In this document: positions 24,751 through 33,536 of the stretch, in pieces
Numbering within the stretch: the first letter of the stretch is position 1
Layout of the letters: every line of letters begins with the position of its first letter
Assembly: GCA_025361065.1 (NCBI GenBank)
Contig: JANYAY010000064.1
Coordinates: 1-40,085 of the forward strand
Direction of reading: 5' to 3'
DNA from: Deltaproteobacteria bacterium
GTDB lineage: Bacteria; Desulfobacterota; Syntrophia; Syntrophales; Smithellaceae
Length of the DNA stretch: 40,085 bases
Notes under the pieces: generated by a model
The model's input: only the letters and a program-made list of their open reading frames with translations
Told to the model about the DNA's origin: nothing
The model's database searches: none
Program-made: the position numbers and the translations under genes

Positions 24751-25583
24751 CTCACAATTACTCCCGTGAGCAAGCCCAAAAGCTCTGATAAATAATAACG
24801 TGTTTTTCTTGGGACAGCGATCATGGTGTAGGGGATATAGAAGATTACTTTCAGTAAACGCAAAAAATATTTATAATACAATTTATGTTTGACACATAAA
24901 TGTGCAAACCCGCAACGATATGAAAAAACTCTTCTTCTTTCTGATGCCTCGGAATGATTAATGACCTTTTGCGGGTGATATATTTCGACTTCAGGTGTAT
25001 AGAAAATGATTATTCTTTTCTGAAGCATTCTTAATACAAGGTCATATGCTTCTTCAGCTCCATAAAATGTTCCAATGCCAAAGGATTCGTCAAATTGAAA
25101 TTTTGAAAAAATATCTTTTTTAATGAACATTGTAGCTTCAATGAACATTGTTTCATGTTGTTTTAATGACAGATAACCACTTTTCTTCGAAAATATGCCC
25201 ACAGAATCCGCCGATGTACGATCCACGCATTTGCCAAATAAAACTTCAGCCCCAGTGCTTTTCAGATATTCCATCGCTAGAGCCATGGTTTCTGGAAATA
25301 ATTCTGCATCATCATCCGGGAAAAACAGATATTGTCCATTGGCAAATTGCAGACCATAATTCCGGGCCCTTGCCGCACCGGTAAAACAAACTTTAATATG
25401 TTCAATTGGTAGAACATTATTAAATTTCCGGACAATCTCAGCCACTATCAATGTTCTATTCTGATCAATTATGATAATCTCATAATGTTTATATTGAGAA
25501 GATACAATTGAGGCCAGCAAAGCTTCGAGCTGTGTGGTTCGGCCTAATGTTGGTATGATGATGCTTATTAAATCATGCGGCAT
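24747..25583 (-). CDS. Glycosyltransferase family 2
   Basis: The 278-residue protein has a GT-A fold start (MPHDLISIIIPTLGRTTQLE), the block YKHYEIIIIDQNRT, the TGAARARNYGL acceptor-side element and the metal-binding FPDDDAELFP. The C-terminal region has a GAEEAYDLVLRM acidic motif and a short basic hydrophobic tail that may lie along the membrane (YFLRLLKVIFYIPYTMIAV). Donor and linkage cannot be told. It overlaps the wzy start by 4 bp and is separated by 111 bp from the preceding GT2 gene. That gap is AT-rich, with nothing I can identify. Confidence 0.88.
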   Translation of the reverse strand: MPHDLISIIIPTLGRTTQLEALLASIVSSQYKHYEIIIIDQNRTLIVAEIVRKFNNVLPIEHIKVCFTGAARARNYGLQFANGQYLFFPDDDAELFPETMALAMEYLKSTGAEVLFGKCVDRTSADSVGIFSKKSGYLSLKQHETMFIEATMFIKKDIFSKFQFDESFGIGTFYGAEEAYDLVLRMLQKRIIIFYTPEVEIYHPQKVINHSEASERRRVFSYRCGFAHLCVKHKLYYKYFLRLLKVIFYIPYTMIAVPRKTRYYLSELLGLLTGVIVR

Positions 25584-25694
25584 ATAGTCATAAATCGATA
25601 GGTTTAGCCGATATTTTATATGGTTTTGCAGACGGTAAATTTGGCAATAATTTATTACTCGGCCAACTTTTTGCGCAGATGTTTTTAATTTCCA

Positions 25695-26792
25695 CTAATT
25701 TAAATACGAAGAATATTTTTCGACGTTTGGAATTGAAGATTTACCTAGGTATAGATTTAATCTGCGATATAGATTGATTATATGCACTAATATAGTCTGC
25801 AACCAGGAAGCATGTTCGCAGGCTTTAGCCGTCAGGTAGATCACTGATGCTAAAAATTTTGCACTAAAATGGTGATAAAGAACACTTGCAGCTTTATATG
25901 TATCTTCGTATTTCTTATATTTTATAGATTGCATCCCGCATAAAAATACTTTCATTTTTAATTCCTTCATTGAATACAAACGAAATTTCTCTCTTATAGG
26001 CATTGGTATACGATTATCATCAGTCAAATTATGTATCATTTTTAGCCAGCCCGGCCAAACGAGACCGAGACCAGCAGTGGAACTAGCAGATGAAGAATGC
26101 ATTACGTATATTCCTCCGGGGACATTTGATAATACAAAGGGAAAATGTGCTGCAATACGCTGCATATAATCATAATCGCAAGGTCCCCCAACTGCTTCAT
26201 CAAAAAATCCTATATGCTCAATCACTATACTGCGAAACAGAACTCCTGTCATAGTTGGCGGATGACGCCCGTCTTCAAACATGGCCAACAACCCTGCGGG
26301 GGGACGATAATAATCGTTTTTCCAGGTCGAATTGGCTGCAATTCCAAAAGAGCCATCAGGCTTCATGCATATAACTTCTGTCGCGGAGAAGGCAGCATCA
26401 GGATATTTATTCAAGCCCTTTAATGCTATTTCATAGAAATCAGGCAATAAAATGTCATCATCCGAAAGAACAGAAAAAAATGGAGTTCGAACCTCTTTCA
26501 CTCCAAAATTGAAATTTCCTATTGCTCCAATGTTTTCCGAATGGCAGTAGTATGTTACGCGTGAATCTTTCCGAGCCAGCTCTGCCACAATATCAGCCGT
26601 TTCATCACCTGAAGCATTGTCATAGATGCATACCCGTAAGTGGGGATAAGTCTGGTTTAAAACACTTTTAATTGCACGTTCCAATAACTTCGGACGACAA
26701 TATGTCGGTATGACGGTTGTAATGGCAGCAGGCATCTTCATGTTCATATTTTCAGAGGGTATTTGTCCATTCGGTGTTATCATATCGTTCAT
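25695..26792 (-). CDS. Glycosyltransferase family 2
   Basis: The 365-residue protein has a 20-residue N-terminal extension, then AAITTVIPTYCRPKLLERAI, VLNQTYPHLRVCIYDNASGDET and the DXD-type motif FFSVLSDDDILLPDF. A downstream block (FFDEAVGGPCDYDYMQRIA) carries the likely catalytic acidic residue. The C-terminal 100 residues are helical and basic, suggesting peripheral membrane binding. The start overlaps the flippase stop by 4 bp (ATGA), giving translational coupling within the cluster. Sugar donor and acceptor are not deducible. Confidence 0.88.
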   Translation of the reverse strand: MNDMITPNGQIPSENMNMKMPAAITTVIPTYCRPKLLERAIKSVLNQTYPHLRVCIYDNASGDETADIVAELARKDSRVTYYCHSENIGAIGNFNFGVKEVRTPFFSVLSDDDILLPDFYEIALKGLNKYPDAAFSATEVICMKPDGSFGIAANSTWKNDYYRPPAGLLAMFEDGRHPPTMTGVLFRSIVIEHIGFFDEAVGGPCDYDYMQRIAAHFPFVLSNVPGGIYVMHSSSASSTAGLGLVWPGWLKMIHNLTDDNRIPMPIREKFRLYSMKELKMKVFLCGMQSIKYKKYEDTYKAASVLYHHFSAKFLASVIYLTAKACEHASWLQTILVHIINLYRRLNLYLGKSSIPNVEKYSSYLN

Positions 26793-28306
26793 TTAGCCTC
26801 TTCTTCATCTGGAGATTTGACACCTCTATTAAACAACAGCAGTCTCGTTGCCTGCGTGGCGATAGCTGTAACGCCGAGAGTTGAAATTGAGATGAATATT
26901 AAGTAAAAGGCTACCATGAATTGAGATGATTGGTTTCTAATAAACAATTTTCCCAACCCTGCAATTATGATGGCTGTTAAAAGTGGCAAACAAACATCCT
27001 GCCAGTACCAACGCCATTTCTCAGATGATAGTAACCGTCTGTGCATGAAATGGATGGCAATCAATAGGCAACAACCGTTCAAGATCACCCAAAGTATTGC
27101 AGCGCCTAATGCGCCATATTGCCAGATCATATATACAATCATCGGTACCATCATAATTACGGCTATCAAATTGGTATAAAAAGCAAGTTTTGTCCAGCCG
27201 TTGGCTAATTGTAATGCATAGGGAATATACATTAACCCGTTAAGAGCGGTACCGCATATTAGAAAGCTAACCAGCAGGTATGTCCTTTCAGCTATAACAG
27301 TATTTTGTGTCCATAGTTGAAGAATTTCTTTAGAAAATATTGCAACAACAATAGTAACTGGGAAAATAAGAACGGACATGACCTGGCAACTTTTGTGATA
27401 AAGTCGCTTCAATCCATCTTGATCGGAGATGGCAACCAGTTGGGTGAATCGGGGATAAATTGCAAAATAAACTGGTCCGATCAACCGGTAGATGGTCATG
27501 GCGACGGCGCTTGCCAAAGTATAATAACCGAACATTTCCAAAGTAAGCATCTTACTTAAAATGATCTTGTCCAGCTGCGTAAGAATTAATGCCAGTATTG
27601 ATATTCCACTTATGCCTGCGGCAAACCTCCATATGCCTGTGAAGATTTGTTTCTGGAACGATGACTTCTTTTCGGTATGCGGAAGCCTGCTCCAGAGAAA
27701 GAATGTCAAAATTGAAGTGTTAATTATGCTGATAAGCAGTTGCCATAAAAAGAAAGCCTGGATCGTTGGGGAAATCAACCAGAGGATAAGTACGGCTCCC
27801 ACACTGCGTAAAGTACTGATAACTATATTGATGATATTCAACACGACCTGTTGTTGGAGCCCCATGAGTCCACCGGAGTAAAAAGAAGCCGGCCATTGGA
27901 GAGCAGCCGTTAAACCCATGATTAGAACTGCTTCCTCGATGGTATGAGGTGATAGCCCGCTCGGATTAATCCAGTTATGCGTAATAAAGGGAGATATTGC
28001 CAAAATAGCCATTCCAATTAAGATGGCCACGAACCAACAAATTATTTCCAGTGAACGGACGAGATCCCTCATTTCCTGTGCCTTGCCCGGCAATGCTGAG
28101 AGACGCGCCATTTCACGGGTCAATGTTGCCGTTAGCCCCAAGTCCAAAAGTACCAGGATAGCCTGCAGTGTTGTAAAAATACCAATTAGCCCGTAAGATG
28201 CAATTCCTATAAATTTTATATATAGTGGTATAAACAGCAGAGCTATACCGGCTTGCCAGAAATTTCCGGCAAAGTTGGCAGCTATGTTTTTTCTAAGGAG
28301 GCTCAT
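26789..28306 (-). CDS. Wzx-type lipid-linked oligosaccharide flippase
   Basis: Wzx moves the undecaprenyl-diphosphate-linked repeat unit across the inner membrane. The 505-residue protein has about 12 to 14 membrane helices and the MATE/RfbX-type start FAGNFWQAGIALLFIPLYIKFIG. Further family features are LTATLTREMARLSALPGK in the first intracellular loop, QLDKIILSKMLTLEMFGYYTLA and RLIGPVYFAIYPRFTQL. It is the only flippase candidate here. The region is co-directional with neighbours and overlaps the next GT2 gene by 4 bp. Gene order and membrane topology make this call firm. Confidence 0.92.
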   Translation of the reverse strand: MSLLRKNIAANFAGNFWQAGIALLFIPLYIKFIGIASYGLIGIFTTLQAILVLLDLGLTATLTREMARLSALPGKAQEMRDLVRSLEIICWFVAILIGMAILAISPFITHNWINPSGLSPHTIEEAVLIMGLTAALQWPASFYSGGLMGLQQQVVLNIINIVISTLRSVGAVLILWLISPTIQAFFLWQLLISIINTSILTFFLWSRLPHTEKKSSFQKQIFTGIWRFAAGISGISILALILTQLDKIILSKMLTLEMFGYYTLASAVAMTIYRLIGPVYFAIYPRFTQLVAISDQDGLKRLYHKSCQVMSVLIFPVTIVVAIFSKEILQLWTQNTVIAERTYLLVSFLICGTALNGLMYIPYALQLANGWTKLAFYTNLIAVIMMVPMIVYMIWQYGALGAAILWVILNGCCLLIAIHFMHRRLLSSEKWRWYWQDVCLPLLTAIIIAGLGKLFIRNQSSQFMVAFYLIFISISTLGVTAIATQATRLLLFNRGVKSPDEEEAK

Positions 28307-28386
28307 ATACTTTTCAATAAGAGATACTAAGATGACTGGAAATTATGTCGAACATTCCTGTATAAGTTCAGTTTTTTCTATGCAGT

Positions 28387-29049
28387 TCAATAATCAGACC
28401 CGGGACGAATAAAGTATTCGTCAGCATAGTAGCGCTTCATTTCCTTAAAAACGGGGCGGCCGCTTTTCCCGGAAAACACATAACAATTGCCGGGAGTATC
28501 CGCATTTATCAGGGCTACACCGGGTGTGAGCACAGTATTCTCACGAACAAGACATTTCCCGATGACCATTGATGAGGGAAACATTACGACACCATTTTCA
28601 AGTATGGTGTGCTCAACACCCTGTCTTCCCACTGTACAACCTTGATGGAATACGCAGTAATCACCGTAGCCGCCCATGGCAAACACCATACCTACCGTAT
28701 GACCAATCGCAAAATAGTGCGGCATTTCAATTTTGTAAAATAAATCTATTCCATTCAGTGCCTTATTCAACAAAAATAAACGAGTCGCGGCATCGTGACC
28801 TCCAGAATCTTTCCAGATGCAATTGGCCAAAAAATAAAGAAATGTCGCATATTGACCGGAAACGAGGTAGTCAAACCCTTTATCACGCCAAGCTAAAATA
28901 GAGCCTATGCATTGTTCTGTGCGTTGCAGGGCATTCGGAATATTTTTCACGACGACATCTTTTATGTTGAAGCGATCAGGAAAATAGGCAGCTATTTGTC
29001 GGACAACATACTCAGCCAGGAATTCACTCTTCGTATCCATGAACTGCAT
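28387..29049 (-). CDS. CysE-like left-handed beta-helix O-acyltransferase
   Basis: The 220-residue protein has an N-terminal helical half and a C-terminal hexapeptide-repeat half. The latter has FAIGHTVGMVFAMGGYGDYC, VFHQGCTVGRQG, NGVVMFPSSMVIGKC and NTVLTPGVAL. This arrangement resembles serine acetyltransferase, with His117 and His135 at the likely catalytic positions. In this setting it more likely transfers an acetyl group to a sugar hydroxyl than to serine. A ribosome site AAGGA lies about 10 nt before the ATG at 29049. Exact substrate unknown. Confidence 0.78.
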   Translation of the reverse strand: MQFMDTKSEFLAEYVVRQIAAYFPDRFNIKDVVVKNIPNALQRTEQCIGSILAWRDKGFDYLVSGQYATFLYFLANCIWKDSGGHDAATRLFLLNKALNGIDLFYKIEMPHYFAIGHTVGMVFAMGGYGDYCVFHQGCTVGRQGVEHTILENGVVMFPSSMVIGKCLVRENTVLTPGVALINADTPGNCYVFSGKSGRPVFKEMKRYYADEYFIRPGSDY

Positions 29050-29095
29050 CTAAATTATATCCTTTTTGATGACCGACAAAAATTGGAAATAAAAA

Positions 29096-29869
29096 TCAAT
29101 CAAGCACTGCGAAAGAAAGTGCTGAAGTAAAGGGGAATCTCTGTATTCGGAGGTTATTTAAACCTACGGTTTCCAAAACTGCAATTGTTTCACCTGGCCA
29201 ACTGGCCTGGTTTAATTCATCAAATGCGAGAATTGCACCTTTGGGCATCCTCGGTAAGAAAGTTTCGATGGCAACTTTTGTCGGTTCATATAAGTCAAAA
29301 TCCAAATACAACATAGCAACTACCAGATGAGGATTCTTACTTAAATATTCCGGTATAGTTTTCACGGCATCGCCAACTACGAGTTCAGCGCGAGGAATAT
29401 GACCTATGGTTCGATTTAAATCATATAGTCTTATTGCCTCTTGCAGATCAGAAAAAGCTTCTGTAGCCAATCCTCCGGGAACGGCAAACTCAAGATTGTC
29501 ACCTTTATCCTTGGCGTTTATATCGACAAAGCCGGTAAAGGTATCAAAACCTATCACGCGGCGGATATGATTCACCGGTTCATAAATGGCGCTTAACTGT
29601 GCCCAGGTCATCAGTCCTCCCCCGAGAAAAATGCCGCATTCTATTATATGTCCATGCACATTCAAAAGGCGTTCAAAAATAGCATTCTTAGCCAAAAACG
29701 CGGAAAGGGCCTGTCGAGGAACGTATTTAGAAAAATTGCGCAATTTGTCCATATTAGTGCCTAAACTTCTGGGGAAATAGGCGCCCATCCCCATTGCATA
29801 TCCTTGATCATTTTCAGTTTGAGTACGGATATCATGCATCGAAAATATTTCTTCTTTCTTATCCGTCAT
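29096..29869 (-). CDS. TylF/CmcI-like SAM-dependent methyltransferase
   Basis: The 257-residue protein shows the TylF-like pattern GHIIECGIFLGGGLMTWAQL (SAM site), VIGFDTFTGF, LVVGDAVKTIPEYL, the metal-binding LYLDFDLYEPTKVAIETFL and GAILAFDELNQASWPGETIA. The N-terminal DQGYAMGMGAYFPR segment is unlike the other TylF homologue in this cluster, so they are paralogues with separate roles rather than a recent duplication. AGGGGGG a few bases before ATG 29869 is a strong ribosome site. Substrate is presumably a nucleotide sugar or a lipid-linked glycan. Confidence 0.85.
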   Translation of the reverse strand: MTDKKEEIFSMHDIRTQTENDQGYAMGMGAYFPRSLGTNMDKLRNFSKYVPRQALSAFLAKNAIFERLLNVHGHIIECGIFLGGGLMTWAQLSAIYEPVNHIRRVIGFDTFTGFVDINAKDKGDNLEFAVPGGLATEAFSDLQEAIRLYDLNRTIGHIPRAELVVGDAVKTIPEYLSKNPHLVVAMLYLDFDLYEPTKVAIETFLPRMPKGAILAFDELNQASWPGETIAVLETVGLNNLRIQRFPFTSALSFAVLD

Positions 29870-29928
29870 TTGTGCCCCCTATTTTTAGTTTTATTATTGA
29901 TGTCAATGCATCATATTATTCAATCTCG

Positions 29929-30594
29929 CTATAATATATTCCCACTTGGATATACAGGGTCGGATAAACGAATCACTCTGGCAGGATTGCCGACCACTGT
30001 TGCATAGTCCGGGACATCTTTAGTAACAACTGCACCGGCTCCGATAGTGGCCCATTTACCGATTTTGATGCGGGGAAGCAGAGTTGCATTTGTTCCAATA
30101 AAACATCCGTCTCCTATTTCAACACACCCCGAAATACTGCAAGCATGCGCAATAAATACGGAGTGACCAATTTTAGATTCATGGGCGATCAATGCCCCCA
30201 TATGTATGCTGCAATTATTGCCGATTACAGCATCTGCTTGAATAATGACGGAATCTTGAAAGTAATTACCGATTCCAATCTGCGTCATGGATAAATTAAT
30301 GGATGGATGGATAAAATTTGTAAATCGACAGCCTTTTTTTGCCATGTAGACGGATGTCTCGTAACGCATTTTCGTGCTTCCGGTAATCAGGTTCACAAAA
30401 TAAATGTCTTCCTTGGAAAATTTTTCCAGAATTTCAAACCCGCCGAATATTGGGTATCCACAGAACAGAGTACCTTTCTTACCGGGATCGTTATCAATAA
30501 AACCTATAACGTTGAAATTTGACGCAGCATCGCTTACTGCCCTTATCATTCGGCCAGTCTCAGGGTTGGCAGCACCTAGAAATAATATATTCAT
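29929..30594 (-). CDS. NeuD/PglD-type sugar N- or O-acyltransferase
   Basis: Family members acetylate 4-amino groups of nucleotide sugars (PglD) or hydroxyls of sialic acid (NeuD). Of 221 residues, a Rossmann-like N-terminal domain (MNILFLGAANPETG, VIGFIDNDPGKKGT) precedes a left-handed beta-helix with hexapeptide repeats. Conserved His residues are seen in FIHPS (H96), LIAHES (H138) and FIAHACSISG (H150). H138 matches the catalytic base position of PglD. The hairpin VVTKDVPDYATVVGNPARVI closes the helix. It follows the DegT-type aminotransferase gene by 39 bp, so acylation of the amine made by that enzyme is the simplest proposal. Confidence 0.88.
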   Translation of the reverse strand: MNILFLGAANPETGRMIRAVSDAASNFNVIGFIDNDPGKKGTLFCGYPIFGGFEILEKFSKEDIYFVNLITGSTKMRYETSVYMAKKGCRFTNFIHPSINLSMTQIGIGNYFQDSVIIQADAVIGNNCSIHMGALIAHESKIGHSVFIAHACSISGCVEIGDGCFIGTNATLLPRIKIGKWATIGAGAVVTKDVPDYATVVGNPARVIRLSDPVYPSGNIL

Positions 30595-30633
30595 TAATTC
30601 TGCTCCATCAGAGAGGCAGTTAAATAAGTTGTT

Positions 30634-31746
30634 TTAATGCTGGGTAAAAATATAATCCTTCACTACTTCTATTACCCTATCAATATCTTCATTCGTCAGG
30701 TCATGATAACTGGGCAGGTTTATAGCTTTTGCATAAATATGATAGCTGACTGAATTCTCATACTTGTTGGTGAATATTGGCAACGAACTAAGTGGATAAA
30801 AGAAGACACGTCCATCGATGTCTCTTTGCTTGAATTTATGAAGCAGAAGCTCTCTGTTAAAATCAAAAGGTCTGTCAAACACTAGCGTCGGCATCCAATA
30901 ACCATTTACAGTATCTTCTGCCTCCGGGTTCATGGTTATACCTTCAATATTTGCAAATGATTTTTGATATTGCTCAAATATATACCTTTTTTTTGCGACA
31001 AGTTCATCAATCCGTTCCATTTGCGCACATCCAAGGGCAGCTTGCAGGTTCGACATCTTATATTTAAAACCAATCATATCAGGCCAGAATTGTTTTACCT
31101 GCCCGCGAGCCCGCCCGTGGTTACTCAGGGTACATACCCTTTCATAGAGAGCGTGATCGTTTGTTACGAACATTCCTCCTTCGCCCGTTGTTACCGTCTT
31201 CGTGCCGTGAAAGGAGAAGACGCCGAAGGCGCCCATGGAGCCGGCACGCCGTCCGTGGTATATCGAACCTATGGCTTCGGCGGCATCTTCAATGACCGGA
31301 ATGCCATGACGGCGCCCTAAGGCTTGCAGAGCATCCATTTCGCAAAGATTGCCGTAAAGGTGAACGGCGATGATCGCTTTTGTATTCGGTGTAATTGCAG
31401 CTTCTGCTTTTTCAGGATCAATACACCAGGAATCGGGCAATACATCTATGAAAACTGGTTTTGCGCCAAGATAGCTAATTGGTGCTGCAGAGGCGATCCA
31501 ATTTATATCTGCCAGTATTACCTCATCTCCCGGTTTAACTCCGATCGCGGCCAACCCCATGTGCATTGCCCCTGTACAACTCGAAGTGGCGATTGCATAC
31601 TTAACGCCTAGATGGTTCTTGAATAAATCTTCTAACCGATAAATATAATCATAGCATTTCTCGCCCCAGCCATTCGCAGCCGCGTCTGCTATATAGTTGA
31701 TCTCCAGATTGGTGATTGATGGTTTTGTATAATAGATCTTAGTCAT
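30634..31746 (-). CDS. DegT/DnrJ/EryC1/StrS-family sugar aminotransferase
   Basis: These PLP enzymes transfer an amino group from glutamate to a keto-sugar nucleotide, usually at C4 or C3. The 370-residue protein has the family features AIATSSCTGAMHMGLAAIG, EVILADINWIASAAPI, VIEDAAEAIGSIYHGRRAG (Asp154 for the PLP pyridine) and FSFHGTKTVTTGEGGMFVTND with the Schiff-base Lys183. SNHGRARG and the MSNLQAALGCAQMERID segment are also intact. Because the Lys is present it should be a transaminase, not an RfbH-type 3-dehydratase, where His replaces Lys. The overall style is like perosamine synthase-type 4-aminotransferases. Confidence 0.93.
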   Translation of the reverse strand: MTKIYYTKPSITNLEINYIADAAANGWGEKCYDYIYRLEDLFKNHLGVKYAIATSSCTGAMHMGLAAIGVKPGDEVILADINWIASAAPISYLGAKPVFIDVLPDSWCIDPEKAEAAITPNTKAIIAVHLYGNLCEMDALQALGRRHGIPVIEDAAEAIGSIYHGRRAGSMGAFGVFSFHGTKTVTTGEGGMFVTNDHALYERVCTLSNHGRARGQVKQFWPDMIGFKYKMSNLQAALGCAQMERIDELVAKKRYIFEQYQKSFANIEGITMNPEAEDTVNGYWMPTLVFDRPFDFNRELLLHKFKQRDIDGRVFFYPLSSLPIFTNKYENSVSYHIYAKAINLPSYHDLTNEDIDRVIEVVKDYIFTQH

Positions 31747-31761
31747 TGTGCACCGGAAATT

Positions 31762-32988
31762 CTAAAAAACCCGGATAGAGGGAATTGGTACAACAAACTT
31801 TGCTCCCCATTCGGAAATATAATCAAGCTGAGTCATAATCTCTTCCTTAATATTCCATGGAAGAATCAGGACATAGTCCGGCTTGTATCTTTTCATCTCT
31901 TCTTCACTCACAACCGGGATATGACTGCCAGGAAGATATTTCCCTTGTTTATGAGGTGACATATCTACCACGAAAGCGACAAGATCTTCTCCAATGCCAC
32001 AAAAGTTAAAAAGGGTATTTCCTTTTGCTGCTGCCCCATAAGCCACCACTTTCCGCCCTTTTTCTTTCTGCTCGATGAGAAACTTAAGCAGTCCGTACTT
32101 CACCTGCGCCGCCTTGCTTTGGAAGTTCTTATAATAAGAAATCATGTGAAGGCCGGCAGATCTCTCCTTTTTCATTAGAGAGGATACATTATCTGAGACA
32201 CTTTTTGTCTGATCCTCCATGTGCTTGGCAAATATGCGAATAGATCCTCCATGTGTTGGAAGCTCTTCAACATCGAACAAATCCAGTCCGTGCGTCAGGA
32301 ATATAGATCTCACTGTCAGAAATGAAAGGTATGAATAGTGTTCATGATAAATGGTATCAAACTGTCCATCAGCAATAAGGTGCATTAAATGAGGAAACTC
32401 CATTGTAACAACACCGGCTGGCTTAAGTACAATTTTTAGTCCCGCCACAAAATCATTCAAATTAGGCACGTGAGCAAGGACATTGTTGCCGATCAGTAAA
32501 TCAGCTTTTTTATTCTGCCTGGCCAAACGATTGGCGATTCCCTTGCCAAAAAAATCTACAATGGTTTCTATGCCTTTTTTTCTGGCCTCTGTAGCTGTTG
32601 CCACTGCCGGTTCGATACCTAGAGACGGGATCCCCTGTTCCTGGAAATATTGCAATAAGTATCCATCATTTGAAGCAATTTCAATGATCAGGCTATTTTG
32701 GTCATAGCCAAATTTTTCGATCATCATCATAGCATATTTTTTTGCATGTGTAAGCCATGTCGAGGAAAAAGAAGAGAAGTAAACATAACCAGAATCAAAA
32801 ATATCCATCGATTTCTTGTACTCGTCAATCTGCACAAGAAAACAGGAATCACAGACGAAAATCTTCAGTGGATAATAAACTTCCGGTTCGTTTAGCTGTT
32901 CTCTAGTAAGGAACGAATTGGATGGAGGGGCACTGACCAAGTCAAGAAATTCAGAAGTTAACTTTTTACTGCAGAAACGGCAGTTCAT
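31762..32988 (-). CDS. Sugar C-methyltransferase (NovU/TylCIII/TcaB9 type)
   Basis: These SAM enzymes add a methyl group to a carbon (C3 or C5) next to a keto group of a 6-deoxyhexulose nucleotide. Of 408 residues, the N-terminal zinc-binding domain has CxxC pairs Cys3/Cys6 and Cys46/Cys49. The SAM domain (IIEIASNDGYLLQYFQ, then LGIEPA and LLIGNNVLAHVPNLNDF) contains the catalytic-site segment FDTIYHEHYSYLS. The C-terminal Methyltransf_14 domain begins near VVAYGAAAKGNTLFN. The start overlaps the epimerase stop by 4 bp (ATGA). Position after rfbF-rfbG-epimerase points to a CDP-4-keto-6-deoxyhexose substrate. Confidence 0.92.
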   Translation of the reverse strand: MNCRFCSKKLTSEFLDLVSAPPSNSFLTREQLNEPEVYYPLKIFVCDSCFLVQIDEYKKSMDIFDSGYVYFSSFSSTWLTHAKKYAMMMIEKFGYDQNSLIIEIASNDGYLLQYFQEQGIPSLGIEPAVATATEARKKGIETIVDFFGKGIANRLARQNKKADLLIGNNVLAHVPNLNDFVAGLKIVLKPAGVVTMEFPHLMHLIADGQFDTIYHEHYSYLSFLTVRSIFLTHGLDLFDVEELPTHGGSIRIFAKHMEDQTKSVSDNVSSLMKKERSAGLHMISYYKNFQSKAAQVKYGLLKFLIEQKEKGRKVVAYGAAAKGNTLFNFCGIGEDLVAFVVDMSPHKQGKYLPGSHIPVVSEEEMKRYKPDYVLILPWNIKEEIMTQLDYISEWGAKFVVPIPSIRVF

Positions 32989-33536
32989 ATTTTAATCCCT
33001 TGGAAGCTATTGCCGATAAACGAGAAATTTCGATCCCTCGATGATACAATTCCGGCAGGCAGAGGCCAACGAATAGCAAAAGCGGGATCGTCATATTTTA
33101 ATCCACGCTCATATTGGGGCTCGTAAAATGCCGAATGATGATAAATCAACTCTGCATTATCGGTGAGCGTCTGGAAGCCATGAGCAAATCCCCCCGGCAT
33201 GAAAACCATGCGCATATTATCTTTCGATAATTCCACACCGTGCCAATGCCTGAAGGTCGGGGAACTAAGCCGGATATCTACCATGACGTCAAAGACCGCT
33301 CCTTGAACACACCGTATAATCTTTATTTCAGAGGCCGGCGAGCATTGATAGTGTAGGCCCCTGATTGTAGCTTTTTGCCTGGTTAAAGAATGATTGATTT
33401 GAACGATCTGCTTATCAAAACCGATTTTGGCAAACTCGTTTTGGCAAAAGGTGCGTGCAAAAAACCCCCGCTCATCGCGAAACGGTTCGAGTTCAATTAC
33501 ATAGGCACCGGCTAGTGACGTTTCGAGAAATTTCAT
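32985..33536 (-). CDS. RmlC-like sugar 3- and/or 5-epimerase
   Basis: The 183-residue cupin resembles dTDP-4-dehydrorhamnose 3,5-epimerase. It has ERGFFARTFCQNEF, the catalytic His62 in TIRGLHYQ, VFDVMVDIRLSSPTFRHWHG, VFMPGGFAHGFQTL, the Tyr132 position in LIYHHSAFYEP, and GLKYDDPAFAIRWP. In dTDP-rhamnose loci it would sit with rmlA, rmlB and rmlD. Here its partners are CDP-glucose enzymes and a C-methyltransferase, so it probably epimerises a CDP-linked 4-keto sugar and the name rmlC would mislead. It is coupled by 4-bp overlaps at both ends. Confidence 0.9.
   Translation of the reverse strand: MKFLETSLAGAYVIELEPFRDERGFFARTFCQNEFAKIGFDKQIVQINHSLTRQKATIRGLHYQCSPASEIKIIRCVQGAVFDVMVDIRLSSPTFRHWHGVELSKDNMRMVFMPGGFAHGFQTLTDNAELIYHHSAFYEPQYERGLKYDDPAFAIRWPLPAGIVSSRDRNFSFIGNSFQGIKI

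Noticed and set aside
30634-31746. RfbH-type 3-dehydratase for a 3,6-dideoxyhexose
   Set aside because: The PLP-binding Lys (HGTKT) is present and the [2Fe-2S] cysteine pattern of RfbH is absent.
32985-33536. dTDP-rhamnose pathway (rmlC)
   Set aside because: No rmlA, rmlB or rmlD is present; the neighbours are CDP-glucose enzymes, so a CDP-sugar epimerase is more likely.
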